From: Symsagittifera roscoffensis
Taxonomy: Eukaryota; Xenacoelomorpha; Acoela; Convolutidae
Direction: 5' to 3'
Length of the DNA: 64,000 nucleotides
Assembly: GCF_963678635.1 (NCBI RefSeq)
Contig: NC_087067.1
Span: 51,950,233 to 52,014,232, forward strand
Below, in pieces: positions 12,339-22,104 of this stretch. How positions within the stretch are numbered: the first letter of the stretch is position 1; every line of letters begins with the position of its first letter. The position numbers were made by a program, and so were the translations under genes. A model generated the notes under the pieces. It was not told the DNA's origin. It saw only the letters and a list, made by a program, of their open reading frames with translations, and did not search any database.

Positions 12339-13545
12339 CTATGGTATTCGTAGTCTGGGGTTTGCGTTTACCAGATGAAGTTTGCGTTTACCTCTCATAT
12401 TGAATTTAATTTTCTCTTTCCACAACATTGTATTCGAATCGTTTGACGTGTTTGGATTCTGATGTTTGAGCGAATTTAAAATGAAAGCTTTCACAGAGTC
12501 AAGTGGAGTATCTTTATCCGGACAAACGAAGGGTGTAATACTTTCGAACTGCAGACTCCAAAGGAAATCAATTAATTCGTCAGCTGAAGAGTGCGAAGAT
12601 CAACAGCACCGAATGGTTCTCTAAGACACTGCTTTAACAAATCTCCCAGGCATTATCTCGTTTTTAGTGAAAAACATTGCAGTTGGAATGATTGTAAGCA
12701 CTTCTGCACTTGGGATGCCCGGCTTGCGAGGCAGTTTTTGGTTCGCAGACGCAGACGACGGCTTGGAGAAATGGATTTTGGTACTTTCGCCACCTTATGG
12801 TGAGCCAATTTTGAATGGAGGGAACAAATTTGTACAGTTGCTAATGACATAATGAAACGTGAACTTTAGTGTTGAATCTAAATGCAAGCTCTTTCATCAA
12901 AAACTCATAACCGTAGCGAGTTGTGTTATAAAATTGGACCACATTATTTTGAAATGAACAGAGACATGCGGACACGGCTTGAAAGATGGCTGAAAGACAG
13001 CTCTCCCTAGAAGGTATGAAATTGGAATCTGTTTTGCAAAACGTTGTGTCGATGTAAATATTATCAAAATTATGAACCGCAGCTTCTTTTAAATTTTCGA
13101 AAAGATGATTGATTCGCTTCGTATGACCAACATGCCATCTGAAATCGCCAGTAAGAAGAACTGATTTTACTTTGGAAACTAGTAAGAACATTACTAAATC
13201 TGGGCAGTGACCTGCAGGAATAAAAGTGACAGTCAAGGTATGAGTTTTGTCCCCGTCCAATGAAACATTCAATGTTCTCTCATTATCTGAATCCAGAGGT
13301 ATTATATATGGAGTTAAATTAACATAAAGCGGCAATGCACTCAACAAAGCAGCCAAAACTTTATGACAAAAAACTTTCAAGTTATAGTGTTTTAATTTTT
13401 CGAAGAGCTCAGGCACATTGAGGCCCACCATGTGATCTGTATGACAGTGCGGAAGAAAATAAACTGTATATTTGAGGTTCTCACCATTGAAGCGATCAAT
13501 TGAAACCCCAAGAAATTCTGATATTGGACCGGCAAATTCTGACAT
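12339..13545 (-). pseudogene. Artemis/SNM1-like nuclease, copy 1, C-terminal half broken
   Basis: From the ATG at 13545-13543 an open frame gives 234 residues: N-terminal SIDRFNGENL, the metallo-beta-lactamase motif HCHTDHM, AGHCPDLVMFL, TGDFRW, YIDTTFCKT, IPSRESCLS and RYGYEFL, in the order seen in Artemis (DCLRE1C). It stops at 12841. Downstream the same gene continues in another frame through the beta-CASP part (KIHFSK, TAMFFTKNEIMPG, SSHSSADELIDF, PFVCPDKDTPLDSVK), with a one-base shift near 12800 and two in-frame stops around 12600. Artemis-family enzymes are zinc-dependent endo/exonucleases that open DNA hairpins and trim ends in double-strand break repair. The gene has no visible intron in this stretch. 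One substitution is notable: AGHCPG is AGHCPD here. The upstream in-frame ATG at 13638 is less likely, since similarity begins at 13545. Confidence 0.85.
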
Positions 13546-13960
13546 AATTATAGAAGGGAAAAGGAGGTATGAACAGTGTGTTAATGAAATGAGGATTGAC
13601 GATACCCTTCTAGAGTTTTCAAGAAAGGAGAAGAACACCGCATTTTGATAGTCATGAGCTCGTTTTGAGTGTAAGCATTTATTTGGTCAATTTATACAGC
13701 CAAAACTTTTATCATTTGGGCCCATAATTAAGATTACACGAGTGGATCCGAAAAACAATTCCAATTAGCTTCAATCGAGCCAATTTTCTCAAATCAATAA
13801 TAAATATTTGAGAATTTTAATTCCACTAACTACAAAAACTAAACAATTTAAATGATATGTGCACCAATATAGAAGATTTCACATCAGGAAGCACAGTAGG
13901 AAGCACAGCAGTTTTGGCACAAAAGACTATCTAACTAAAGTTTTATAATAGACTTTTTTT

Positions 13961-14830
13961 ACTGATAAGTGGGCTGATAGGAGTATAATGTGAGGCATAC
14001 TGTGGTTGACTGAAAGATAGAGCGATAAAGTGACTCTGGCTGAGTTACACAGATAAAGCTGGTACGAGCGCTGTTGAGTGACGGCTAAAAAAAAACAGTT
14101 TTCTATTAAACTTGTCATAAAATATTTTGTAATACTTTTTCAGATTTGAGATTTTGAACCTTCACTGATAAGTAGGGCATTTTGTAGCATTAATACTGAT
14201 CAAGTGCTGTTGAGTAACGGCTAAAAACTGTTTCCTAAAAAACTAGTCATAAAATATTTTAGTAATATATTTTGACATTTGAGATATTGAACCTTTACTG
14301 ATAAGTAGGGCATTTTGTAGCATTGATACTGGTCGAGTGCTGTTGAGTAACGGCTAAAAACTGTTTCCTAAAAAACTAATCATATAATATTTTGGTAATA
14401 TGTTTTGAGATTTGAGAGTTTGAACCTTTACTGATAAGTAGGGCACTTTGTAGCATTGATAGTGGACGAGCGTTGTTGATTGACGGCTAAAAAAAAACAG
14501 TTTTCTAATAAACTTGTCATAAAATATTTTGTAATACTTTTTCAGATTTGAGATTTTGAACCTTCACTGATAAGTAGGGCATTTTGTAGCATTGATACTG
14601 GTCGAGTGCTGTTGAGTAACGGCTAAAAACTGTTTCCTAAAAAACTAGTCTAAAAAATTTTAGTAATATATTTTGAGAATTGAGATTTGAACCTTTACCG
14701 TTAAGTAGGGCATTTTGTATTATTGATACTGGACGAGCGTTGTTGAGTGACGGCTAAAAAACAGTTTTCTAATAAACTAGTCATAAAACATTTTTGTAGT
14801 ACTTTTTTAGATTTGAGATTTTGAACCTTT
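13961..14830. repeat. About 132-bp tandem repeat, six copies
   Basis: The phrase ACTGATAAGTAGGGCATTTT recurs at about 13961, 14164, 14297, 14430, 14566 and 14697 (the last mutated), each followed by GTTGAGT(A/G)ACGGCTAAAAA and CTAGTCATAAAATATTTT. Spacing is 129-136 bp after the first interval of about 203 bp. A decayed unit lies at 15190-15430 and relatives are at 35100-35700 in block copy 2. It sits just upstream of the Artemis-like gene in both copies. Confidence 0.85.
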
Positions 14831-14839
14831 ATATGGACG

Positions 14840-15190
14840 TTGATTGACTGTAACTGACTCTGAATGACTCTGATAAAGCTGAAAAGTGACTCCGATAAGG
14901 CTGTCTGATAAAATGACTCTGATTGACTGAATGACTGGAGAATGACTGGAGTGACTAAAGTGACTGAATGACTGAATGATAGAAAATGACTGGAGAATGG
15001 CTGGAGAATGACTGGACTGAATAAAGTGACTCAATGATTGAATGATAGAAAATGACTGGAGAATGCCTGGAGAATGACTGAAGAATGACTGGAAAGACTA
15101 AAAGGACTCAATGACTGAATGGTAGAAAATGACTGGAGAATGACTGGAGAAGGACTGGAGTGACTAAAGTGACTCAATGACTGAATGATA
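14840..15190. repeat. GACTGGAGAAT short-period satellite
   Basis: Built from 10-11 bp units (GACTGGAGAAT, GACTGAATGAT, GACTAAAGT) arranged in a higher-order period of roughly 70-85 bp: three to four rounds of ATAGAAAATGACTGGAGAAT followed by GACTGGAGTGACTAAAGTGA. It interrupts the 132-bp array. No equivalent occurs at the matching place in block copy 2, where a different 12-bp array is found. Confidence 0.8.
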
Positions 15191-15423
15191 CGAGCGGTGT
15201 TGATACGAGCGCTGTTGACTGACGGCTAAAAAACAGTTTTCTATTAAACTAGTCAATTAATTTTTTAGTAATATATTTTGAGATTTGAGATTTTGAACCT
15301 TTACAGATAAGTGAGGGCATTCTGTCTGAACTACATACTGTAGCACACTGTCTGTACACACTGTAGCATACTACACGGCTAAAAATAACAGTTTTCTCTC
15401 TAAATAGTCAAAAACCATTTCAG

Positions 15424-15763
15424 TAATATGTTTTCAGATTTTGAACTTTCACAATGAGGGTCCGACCACAGGGCATGTCGTCATCACTGGATGAGTCGTC
15501 TTCGATTCTCCCATCCCAGACCACAGTGTGCCCGAGACCGCGACCCCGCACGTAGGAGAACGTAAGAGCGTCCAAGGCAGTGCTCTCCTCCTCGTCACTA
15601 CCCGAGAGCAGTTCAAAGTCGGAACACTCCTCAGCTGCTCCGGTTCAGACTCCGAGTCGGAGTCACGGTGGGGCACAACTGTCTCGACTTCGATTTTGTC
15701 TCTTTCCTCCTAATCGTCATCCTAGTCATTTGGTTCCTCGTCCGTGTCAGAGGAACTAAACAA
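15424..15763 (-). pseudogene. Acidic Ser/Asp/Glu-rich protein, copy 1, broken
   Basis: Reading minus from about 15763 gives FSSSDTDEEPND, two stops, then EERDKIEVETVVPHRDSDSE, SEPEQLRSV, and, after a frameshift, DFELLSGSDEEESTALDALT and FSYVRGRG. This aligns with the longer open copy at 35875-36150. The protein is dominated by acidic serine clusters followed by an Arg-Gly segment. No catalytic domain is visible. Acidic, low-complexity proteins of this sort are common among chromatin and viral regulatory proteins, but composition alone does not assign a function. Confidence 0.6.
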
Positions 15764-15921
15764 AGGTAAAACATGATCGATATTGAGGAAGGGTTAGATG
15801 TTCTTTTGTGGTTTACATTGGGAAGGTTCAAGTTAGTGGTCAAAGGTGGAAAGAAGAGGTTGTTCACATGGCACCAGGACTAGTTAGTTTAACATGCAAT
15901 AAACAAGGTCAAAAGCAATAT

Positions 15922-16113
15922 TTACATGTGCATGAACGTGTGGAAAGGCGGCAAGTACCGCCGACAGAAGGGGCACTTTAATTGCGGCTCATGCTGTATT
16001 TTGATCCAGCATCTCAAACACAACTTTTGTGCCACATCGCCATCGTGTATTTTGTACATTTCCCGTCCATCGTCGCAGCACATAGGGCACATTTCAGATT
16101 CGTCATGTAGCAT
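15922..16113 (-). CDS. Small RING-like zinc-binding protein, copy 1
   Basis: A 63-residue open frame starts MLHDESEMCPMCCDDGREMY. It has three CxxC pairs: CPMC, CLRC (within KLCLRCWIKI) and CPFC. The spacing fits a degenerate RING finger, C-x2-C, (H)-x2-C-x2-C, C-x2-C. The copy at 36300-36524 keeps the histidine (VAHKLCFACW) where this copy has Gln, and neither has the usual third cysteine. RING proteins generally act as E3 ubiquitin ligases. The gene lies between the acidic gene and the zinc-finger gene, all on minus. It may be a complete small gene or one exon of a larger one. Confidence 0.6.
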   Translation of the reverse strand: MLHDESEMCPMCCDDGREMYKIHDGDVAQKLCLRCWIKIQHEPQLKCPFCRRYLPPFHTFMHM

Positions 16114-16419
16114 TCATCATGTTTTCTGAAACTCAGTAAATCAGTTAGTTACTCAGATTGTATTCTAAAAATTAGAATCATATTTCAATTTATAGAAAAT
16201 TATTCGAATGTGGTAATAGAACGTCTTCAGGCCCTGTTGACTGATATTTGGGCAGGCAATGCCCCCACTGGCAATTATCCTAATGACCCACGATGGAGTT
16301 GGAAGAGACTGTCCAATACCTTCTTTATTCGCCAGCCTTTCATTAGTTGTTGGCTTAAAATACAAAATTATCAAAAGTTAGCATGAGAAAATAAACTGAT
16401 TTTTTTTGGTATGAATAAA

Positions 16420-16560
16420 GCATTTCAGTATACAGGATGACGAAATTAAGTTTTTGGGATCAATTGACTTATTCAGTATATGCGATTAAACTGGGTGCAG
16501 TTTTTGGGATACAGAAATAGGTTTTTCAGTATTTGGGATGAAATTCGGTCAGAAGTTTTT
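16420..16560. repeat. CAGTAT...GGGAT spaced motifs
   Basis: Four spaced motifs: CAGTATACAGGATGACGAAA, TTTTTGGGATCAATTGA, GTTTTTGGGATACAGAAATA and CAGTATTTGGGATGAAATT. The same arrangement recurs at 36870-37020 in copy 2. These belong to the dispersed motif set seen in all block spacers. Confidence 0.55.
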
Positions 16561-17609
16561 ACGTAAATTATTCTGGCAAGGTGGTTATCTAAGGCTTTGT
16601 CGTGCGCCTTCAGAATTCTCCAGACCTCTTCCACATCTTCTAACTCTCGCGGCGGGATCGTGTCACTGATGCAATAAATATATTTTTCTCTATTTTCAAT
16701 TATTGTGACAAAAATGTATCAGTTTAATCTTTGATACTAACCACAGATGCTCCATAAGCTCATTCAGAGCCAACATCGGAAAAGCAGGGTAGCAGCATCT
16801 GAAGGACTCTTCGTCTTTCCGCTCATGTCAAAAAGCTCTAGCAGCCGTCAGCAGGTTTCCACGACGAATGAAAATTGACACTCAGAGCCACTGACTCCGA
16901 AGGCGTTTCAACCATTTTGTATCAGGCCACCTGGCATAACAAGGGCCTGGCTCTCCGTCAGAACAATTTTCTGATACCCTCCAGCATCACAGCGAGGGTC
17001 ATACCCGGGAAACATCGGTTCCAAACCAGAGATTGCTGCATCAGATATGCCTGGAATATCTGCTTGTTGTTGACCGATGGGGCCATCAAATAAAATGTTT
17101 TGCAGCCTAAAAAAAAGAACTAAATGGAACATATTTATATATTTCGTTGAAAAAATTGCGCACCAAACTTTGTTTATTCTTTTACTAAAAAGTACTTTAC
17201 AGATGTACCGGAGAAATCCTGGAGAACTGGTGTTATTGCACCAGCCTGCGATAACAGCAGGTAGCTTCACTCCTTCGTCGGTACTTCTGTCTTCTCCAAC
17301 TTCCTTTTAAATATGTGTCCCAACGGCATATCCTTTACTGCTTTTGTGACAGAGAGTTTCTTGGCGGACGAAAAGGAAGAATCAGCATCAATGATATTCC
17401 AGAACATTGGTGGAATTGATCGGAACAAAGTTTGAACATCAGCTGGCTTATTTGATCGTATATATTCCTAGGACTGGACACAAATGTGAGGTTAAACTTA
17501 TTTGAAAACTGGAGTCTCATTAGGAGTCTAATTACTTTAAAAACGATTACCTTTTCCTTTAAGATGTACCGTCTAGCTCTGAGTTCCTCGGGGTATTCCT
17601 TCAAAATTT

Positions 17610-18670
17610 CAATCTGAGGGCATTCGTGAAACAAGAGCTGCCTGAAACCACGGCAAAACTCTGCGGTTTTCCCCAAGAGCTTTTGGTTTCTGAATCCGCA
17701 TCAGAGGAGGTCGTTCATCTGTTCTCGGATCTGCTTCAACCAGACTATGAAGTGGCGAAAGGGAGTCTGGCAGAGGAAAGGGCGAAACAAACTCTGGTAC
17801 GAGAGGAAGTGGATCTGGCCTCAGACACGGTCCATTCGGTACCTCGGGAAAGGGTACCATCCTAATTGGCGCATCTGGCGCACCGATGGGCAACTTGGCG
17901 CACCGATGGGTGACTTCTGAGGTATGTTCATCGATATTAATTGTCTTCTGGAGCGGTAACTGTAGTACCAACAGTACCTGGACCAGTGCTGTTGGAGCAG
18001 TGCCCTTGAACCCTTTGATGGAATTAGCCGATGGAATTAACAAAGCTCCTTTTTGGCGTATAACCAAGTCTGAATGGATCCAGTTGACAAAATCAACCGC
18101 AGGCACACACTGTATTTGACTTGAGGCAGGCATGATCTAACAAAATACTCAAAAAGATGATCGAAATTTAATTATAACGACTTTGAGCTAATTTTAGGTT
18201 CAGATGCTTACATGCGAAAGTATCTCTCTTAGTTTGCCATAGTCAATTGGAGGTAACATTTCAATTTGAGTGGCACTCATGCAACACACGATGCCTGAAA
18301 CCACGGCAAAACTCTGCGGTTTTCCCCCAAGAGCTTTTGGTTTCTGTATCCGCAGCAGAGGAGGTCGTTCATCTGTTCTCGGATCTGCTTCAACCAGACT
18401 ATGAAGTGGCGAAAAGGAGTCTGGTAGAGGAAAGGGCGAAACAAACTCTGGTACGAGAGGAAGTGGATCGGGAGGAGGTACCTCGGGAAAGGGTACCATC
18501 CTAATTGGCGCATCTGGCGCACCGATGGGCAACTTGGCGCACCGATGGGTGACTTCTGAGGTATGTTCATTGATATTAATTGTCACTTCTGGAGCGGTAA
18601 CTGTAGTACCAACAGTACCTGGAGCAGTGCCGTTGAAGCAGTGCCCTTGTTCATTGATTGTACTTGTCAT
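17610..18670. repeat. Tandem duplication of the Pro-rich exon
   Basis: About 17640-17960 and 18300-18590 are near-identical. Both read, on minus, HTSEVTHRCAKLPIGAPDAP, then LPLVPEFVSPFPLPDS and SLVEADPRTDERPPL. The unit offset is about 640 bp and includes an intron boundary, so this is an exon-plus-intron duplication. The left unit has lost two bases near 17945, shifting frame upstream. Confidence 0.8.
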
Positions 18671-19846
18671 TTCTGGAGCACTACTGTAGTACTAGCAGTA
18701 CCTGGAGCAGTTTTCTTGGAGATTTCACCGTCATTCAGTGTAATAGAGGGCTAAAATAGTGCTGTTGATTTAAGTGCAGATTATTATAAAAAAGATTATT
18801 ATAGTGTTTTGTTACATACATTTTGAATGATCAAAATGGGTTCCTCATCCTCCGGCTCCATTTTAAACCAAAACGTCACCAACTGTTCCTGCTTGTACCC
18901 GCTCGTCGCATCTGGTTCGTTTGATTCCTTCTTGCACCAGGTAGTCGTCACATCATGCCTATTTCTGCACGGCTCATGTTTGCTCCAGGAGGCCGTCCTG
19001 CTCGTCGTCTTGGTCTTGGTGGTCTTTCTGCTGGTTCCCAACGCATTTCTTACGGTAGTCCGTCTTGTCGTCTGTCTCTTTGTCGTTGTCGTGTTACAGT
19101 CTATTTGTGCAGACGTGGACTGAATTATTTGGCTTAGTGCTAAAACAGTTTGAATATGAAGTCAATAAACATATCTTATTTTATATCTTATTTCAAAAGC
19201 ACACATTTTCACTCACTCTGATCATCGCCGATTGCATCCTCGCAGATCAAAGTTGCCCTCCTCTGCTTCGCTCTGAATGGTAATTGGCACCCCTCACGAA
19301 GTTATAATTTTTCCTAGTGTGAGAGAGCAGCTTTCGTTTGAGCCCAATCTTCGATTGGCTCTTATTCTCTCCCAGCATCCAGGCGTCAAGACATGCTTTG
19401 CAGTTCTGTAGCAGTCGCTGAAGTTCTCCGTGCCACAGAACATGCCAGTTAGTTTCTGCAGTTTCACATCCCTCTTCTGGCATTGCTTTTCAGCAAAATG
19501 GCGGACCATGTTGCTTTTCTGCGAAAATTGTAGGTCGCACTCTGGAAACGAAAAGAAAAATAAAATCAGTCCAACAAAGAATCAATATTTAGACAGTAAC
19601 ATTTTTTTCACTTTATTGATTTTGTTACAAAAATTGGTTTGCGAACTATCATTAGGCTATGACATCGTTAGCCCTCGTTACAAAAGCGAAGCCCTCCATA
19701 CAATATAAAATTGATTCATAAGTGAGGTGGGGGAAAAGGAAAAAGATCCAATAATTTTAATGGAATCTGCAAATTATAATATGATATTCTTTCTTTTAGG
19801 CCACAATAATTATGATGCACGTTTACCTCGTTAGTTTAAAAACATC

Positions 19847-19920
19847 CTGCCAAGGCGCGGATTTGAACCCTTAACCTCTTGTTTTTGAGCCATATTCTTT
19901 ACCTCCAGGCCATCAGACCC
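19847..19920 (-). other. tRNA-like sequence, probably a SINE head
   Basis: On minus it reads GGTCTGATGGCCTGGAGG (box A-like), GGCTCAAAAACAAGAG (anticodon-arm-like) and GGTTCAAATCC (an excellent box B). The T-stem and acceptor stem do not pair well and there is no clean 3' end, so a functional tRNA is unlikely. It is more likely a tRNA-derived retroposon fragment lying in the first intron of the zinc-finger gene. Confidence 0.45.
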
Positions 19921-20142
19921 GTTAGTATTCTTAGATAAACATTATGATAAACTTACTTTTGCACTCGAAGCCAGTCATATATCGGATTGATCGGAAATGG
20001 ATAAAGGAAATCAAATCGAAAAAAAACGAATGAGATCTGAAAATAATTTAAAATTAAATTGATATGATCAAGCGCTGTTTTTCAATACTAAAAAATCAAT
20101 TTTCAAGAAATAATTTTTGAAATTAAAATTCTTGATGGTATA

Positions 20143-20241
20143 TTCGTTACAAGGTACCATGATGGGGAGAAAATAACAAGATCCAAAATCGCGGTTTTGG
20201 ATCTTGTTATTTTCTTCCCTCTGCGGTACCTTTGTAACGAA
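20143..20241. repeat. 99-bp palindrome
   Basis: Left arm TTCGTTACAAGGTACC and right arm GGTACCTTTGTAACGAA close the ends; the centre is AACAAGATCCAAAA, TCGCG, then TTTTGGATCTTGTT. The arms are about 47 bp with few mismatches and there is almost no loop. The central phrase GGATCTTGTT also forms the ends of the inverted-repeat unit at 42278-42435, so both may belong to one foldback-type family. Confidence 0.85.
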
Positions 20242-20492
20242 CCGGGTTCCCCACCATAAGGCGCAACCTGGTGAACATCACCCTATAAAGATTTACCCCC
20301 CCTAAATTGCCCCCACGAAATTTGTACCTTGTTAACTACCCCCCCATTTTAAAATCACAAATACTGATTATAGTTCGTTGCAGTTCTGCAAAATCCCAAT
20401 TACTGGTTATAGTTCGCTGCAGCTCTGTAAATGCCAAATACTTACAAAATCCCAATTACTGACAAAAAGTTCTGCAATTGCAGAATTTTTGG

Positions 20493-20831
20493 TCAGTCAT
20501 TGGGATTTTGTCAATATTTTGGATTTTGTCAGTATTTGGGATTTTGTCAGTAATTGGGATTTTGCCACTATTTGGGATTTTTTCAGTAATTGGGATTTTG
20601 TCAGTATTTGGAATTTTGTCAGCATTTGGGATTTTGTCAGTAATTGCCATTTTGTCAGTATTTGTGATTTTGTCAGTATTTGGAATTTTGTCATTGTTGG
20701 GATTTTGTCAGTGTTTGGGATTTTGTCAGTAATTGGGATTTTGTCAGTATTTGGGATTTTGTCAGTAATTGGGATTTGTCAGTATTTGGGTTTTTGTCAG
20801 TATTGGGATTTTGTCAGTATTTGGGATTTTG
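20493..20831. repeat. 18-bp minisatellite, about 19 units
   Basis: Unit TCAGTATTTGGGATTTTG, alternating in places with TCAGTAATTGGGATTTTG. Almost all units are exactly 18 bp, so several frames stay open through the array on both strands (up to 167 codons on plus); I treat these frames as by-products. The array is bounded by GCAATTGCAGAA on the left and GCAACTGCAAAA on the right. It has no counterpart in block copy 2. Confidence 0.9.
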
Positions 20832-21229
20832 CAACTGCAAAAAACTTGTCAGTGTACATTGCAATTTTCTCATTGAGTTAAAATTTGTACTGTAAATTGG
20901 AATGAAATTGGAACGAAATTGGAGAAAACTAATCAGTATTTGAGATTGATTTGAACTACAACAAGAACTATTGAGATTTCGCAAAACTAGAACAAACTAT
21001 TTCAGTTCATAGGATGGGCAAAAGACTGCGCGGTGCCATTACACATTCCTTTCGGTCAAGATTTGAGATTTTGCAAAACTGAACCGACTCTTTCCGTATT
21101 TGGGGTGGGTATACTAAACGGCGCCAGTTCACATACAATTCAAAAACGATGGTATATTTAGTGATTTGTTTACTGGAAAAAAAATATTTTAGAAGGTGAA
21201 ACATTTTTTTCAAGAAAGCAAAATGCCGG

Positions 21230-21800
21230 GCCATATAACAGCAAAAAAGGTATAAACTAGGGTATAATTGCAAAGAATAGTTAAACTGGAGAGATCAAAA
21301 ATTAGCATAACCATTTGGGGAGCGTAAGATAATCACGAATTATGAAATCTAACACTTGAAAATCCAATTAATCAAACTCAAGAAACACTAAATAGTGACT
21401 CTTTTAGTTGACGGTTCAAAAGTATCGAAACAATTATGACTCTAGTTGGCTATGAAGTCTATCCACTGGCTATGAAGCCTAACCTAAATTTGGCCAAGTC
21501 GGTTAGGCCAAGTTAAAAATCACAGGAAAAAAAAAGGGTATAACCTAGAATTACAAAGTATAGTTAAACTGGGTAATTCAAGAATTTTTGATCTCCTCCG
21601 ATTACCATAACCATTTGGGGAGCGTATAATAATCATGGATTATGAAATCTAAACACTTGAGAATTCAATTAATCAAATTCAAGAAACAGTTAGTGACTAA
21701 TATATTTGACGGCTTAAAAAGTATCAAAACAATTATGACGCTATGAAGCTTCATAATTGTTTCGATAAGTTTGGCCAAGCCGGTTAGGCCAAGTTAAAAA
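21230..21800. repeat. Two tandem spacer units before gene Y, copy 1
   Basis: About 21240-21510 and 21530-21800 are direct repeats. Both contain GGTATAA, CATAACCATTTGGGGAGCGT, TTATGAAATCTAA and GGCCAAG(T/C)CGGTTAGGCCA. A single counterpart lies at 37845-38210 in block copy 2. This spacer precedes the plus-strand gene and could hold its promoter. Confidence 0.75.
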
Positions 21801-22104
21801 TCTCACCAGAATCCACAATTAGTTTTCCAATTAAGCAAAATAGTAATTCTACGGATATGGATAATTTAAGTAACACTCTCTGATCATTCATCACTGCGCC
21901 GCTTTCAAATTCAGTTTAAAAATCTTCTAAATTCATTCATTACTGCACTTGAAATGATCCCGACAAACAAAACCGACACGAATATCGACAAAAACCGATA
22001 CGACACTCTACCTACCGACAAACGAACCGACATACGAACCGACAGTCAAATAGCCGAGATACGAATCGGGACGCACAAACCGACGCGTACGAAACGACAT
22101 ACAA

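Larger units (their letters stand above)
16577..19978 (-). pseudogene. Spliced gene with N-terminal C2HC zinc finger and Pro-rich repeats (gene X, copy 1)
   Basis: Provisional exons on minus: 19978-19957 (ATG, MTGFECK), 19541-about 19298, 19139-18820, 18750-18212, 18136-about 17565, then pieces near 17290-17215 and 17107-about 16757, and 16676-about 16577. Exons 1 and 2 join to FECKKCDLQFSQKSNMVRHF followed by AEKQC, a C-x2-C-x12-H-x5-C finger split by the intron. The third exon is Thr/Lys/Arg-rich and ends EPEDEEPILIIQN. Exons 4 and 5 carry a duplicated Pro-rich segment (IGAPDAPIRMVPFPEVP). C-terminal exons contain GVKLPAVIAGW, LTESQALVMP and EVWRILKAHDKALDNHLAR. Donors GTAAGT, GTATGT, GTAAGC and GTAAAG are good. 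Frameshifts and stops show decay, and not every exon phase closes. I do not recognise the family; the finger suggests nucleic-acid binding. Confidence 0.5.

Noticed and set aside
19847-19920. Functional tRNA gene
   Set aside because: Box B is good but the T-stem and acceptor stems do not pair and the 3' end is not tRNA-like.
20378-20881. 167-codon plus frame with WDFVSI repeats
   Set aside because: Created by the 18-bp minisatellite, whose length is a multiple of three; open in several frames on both strands.
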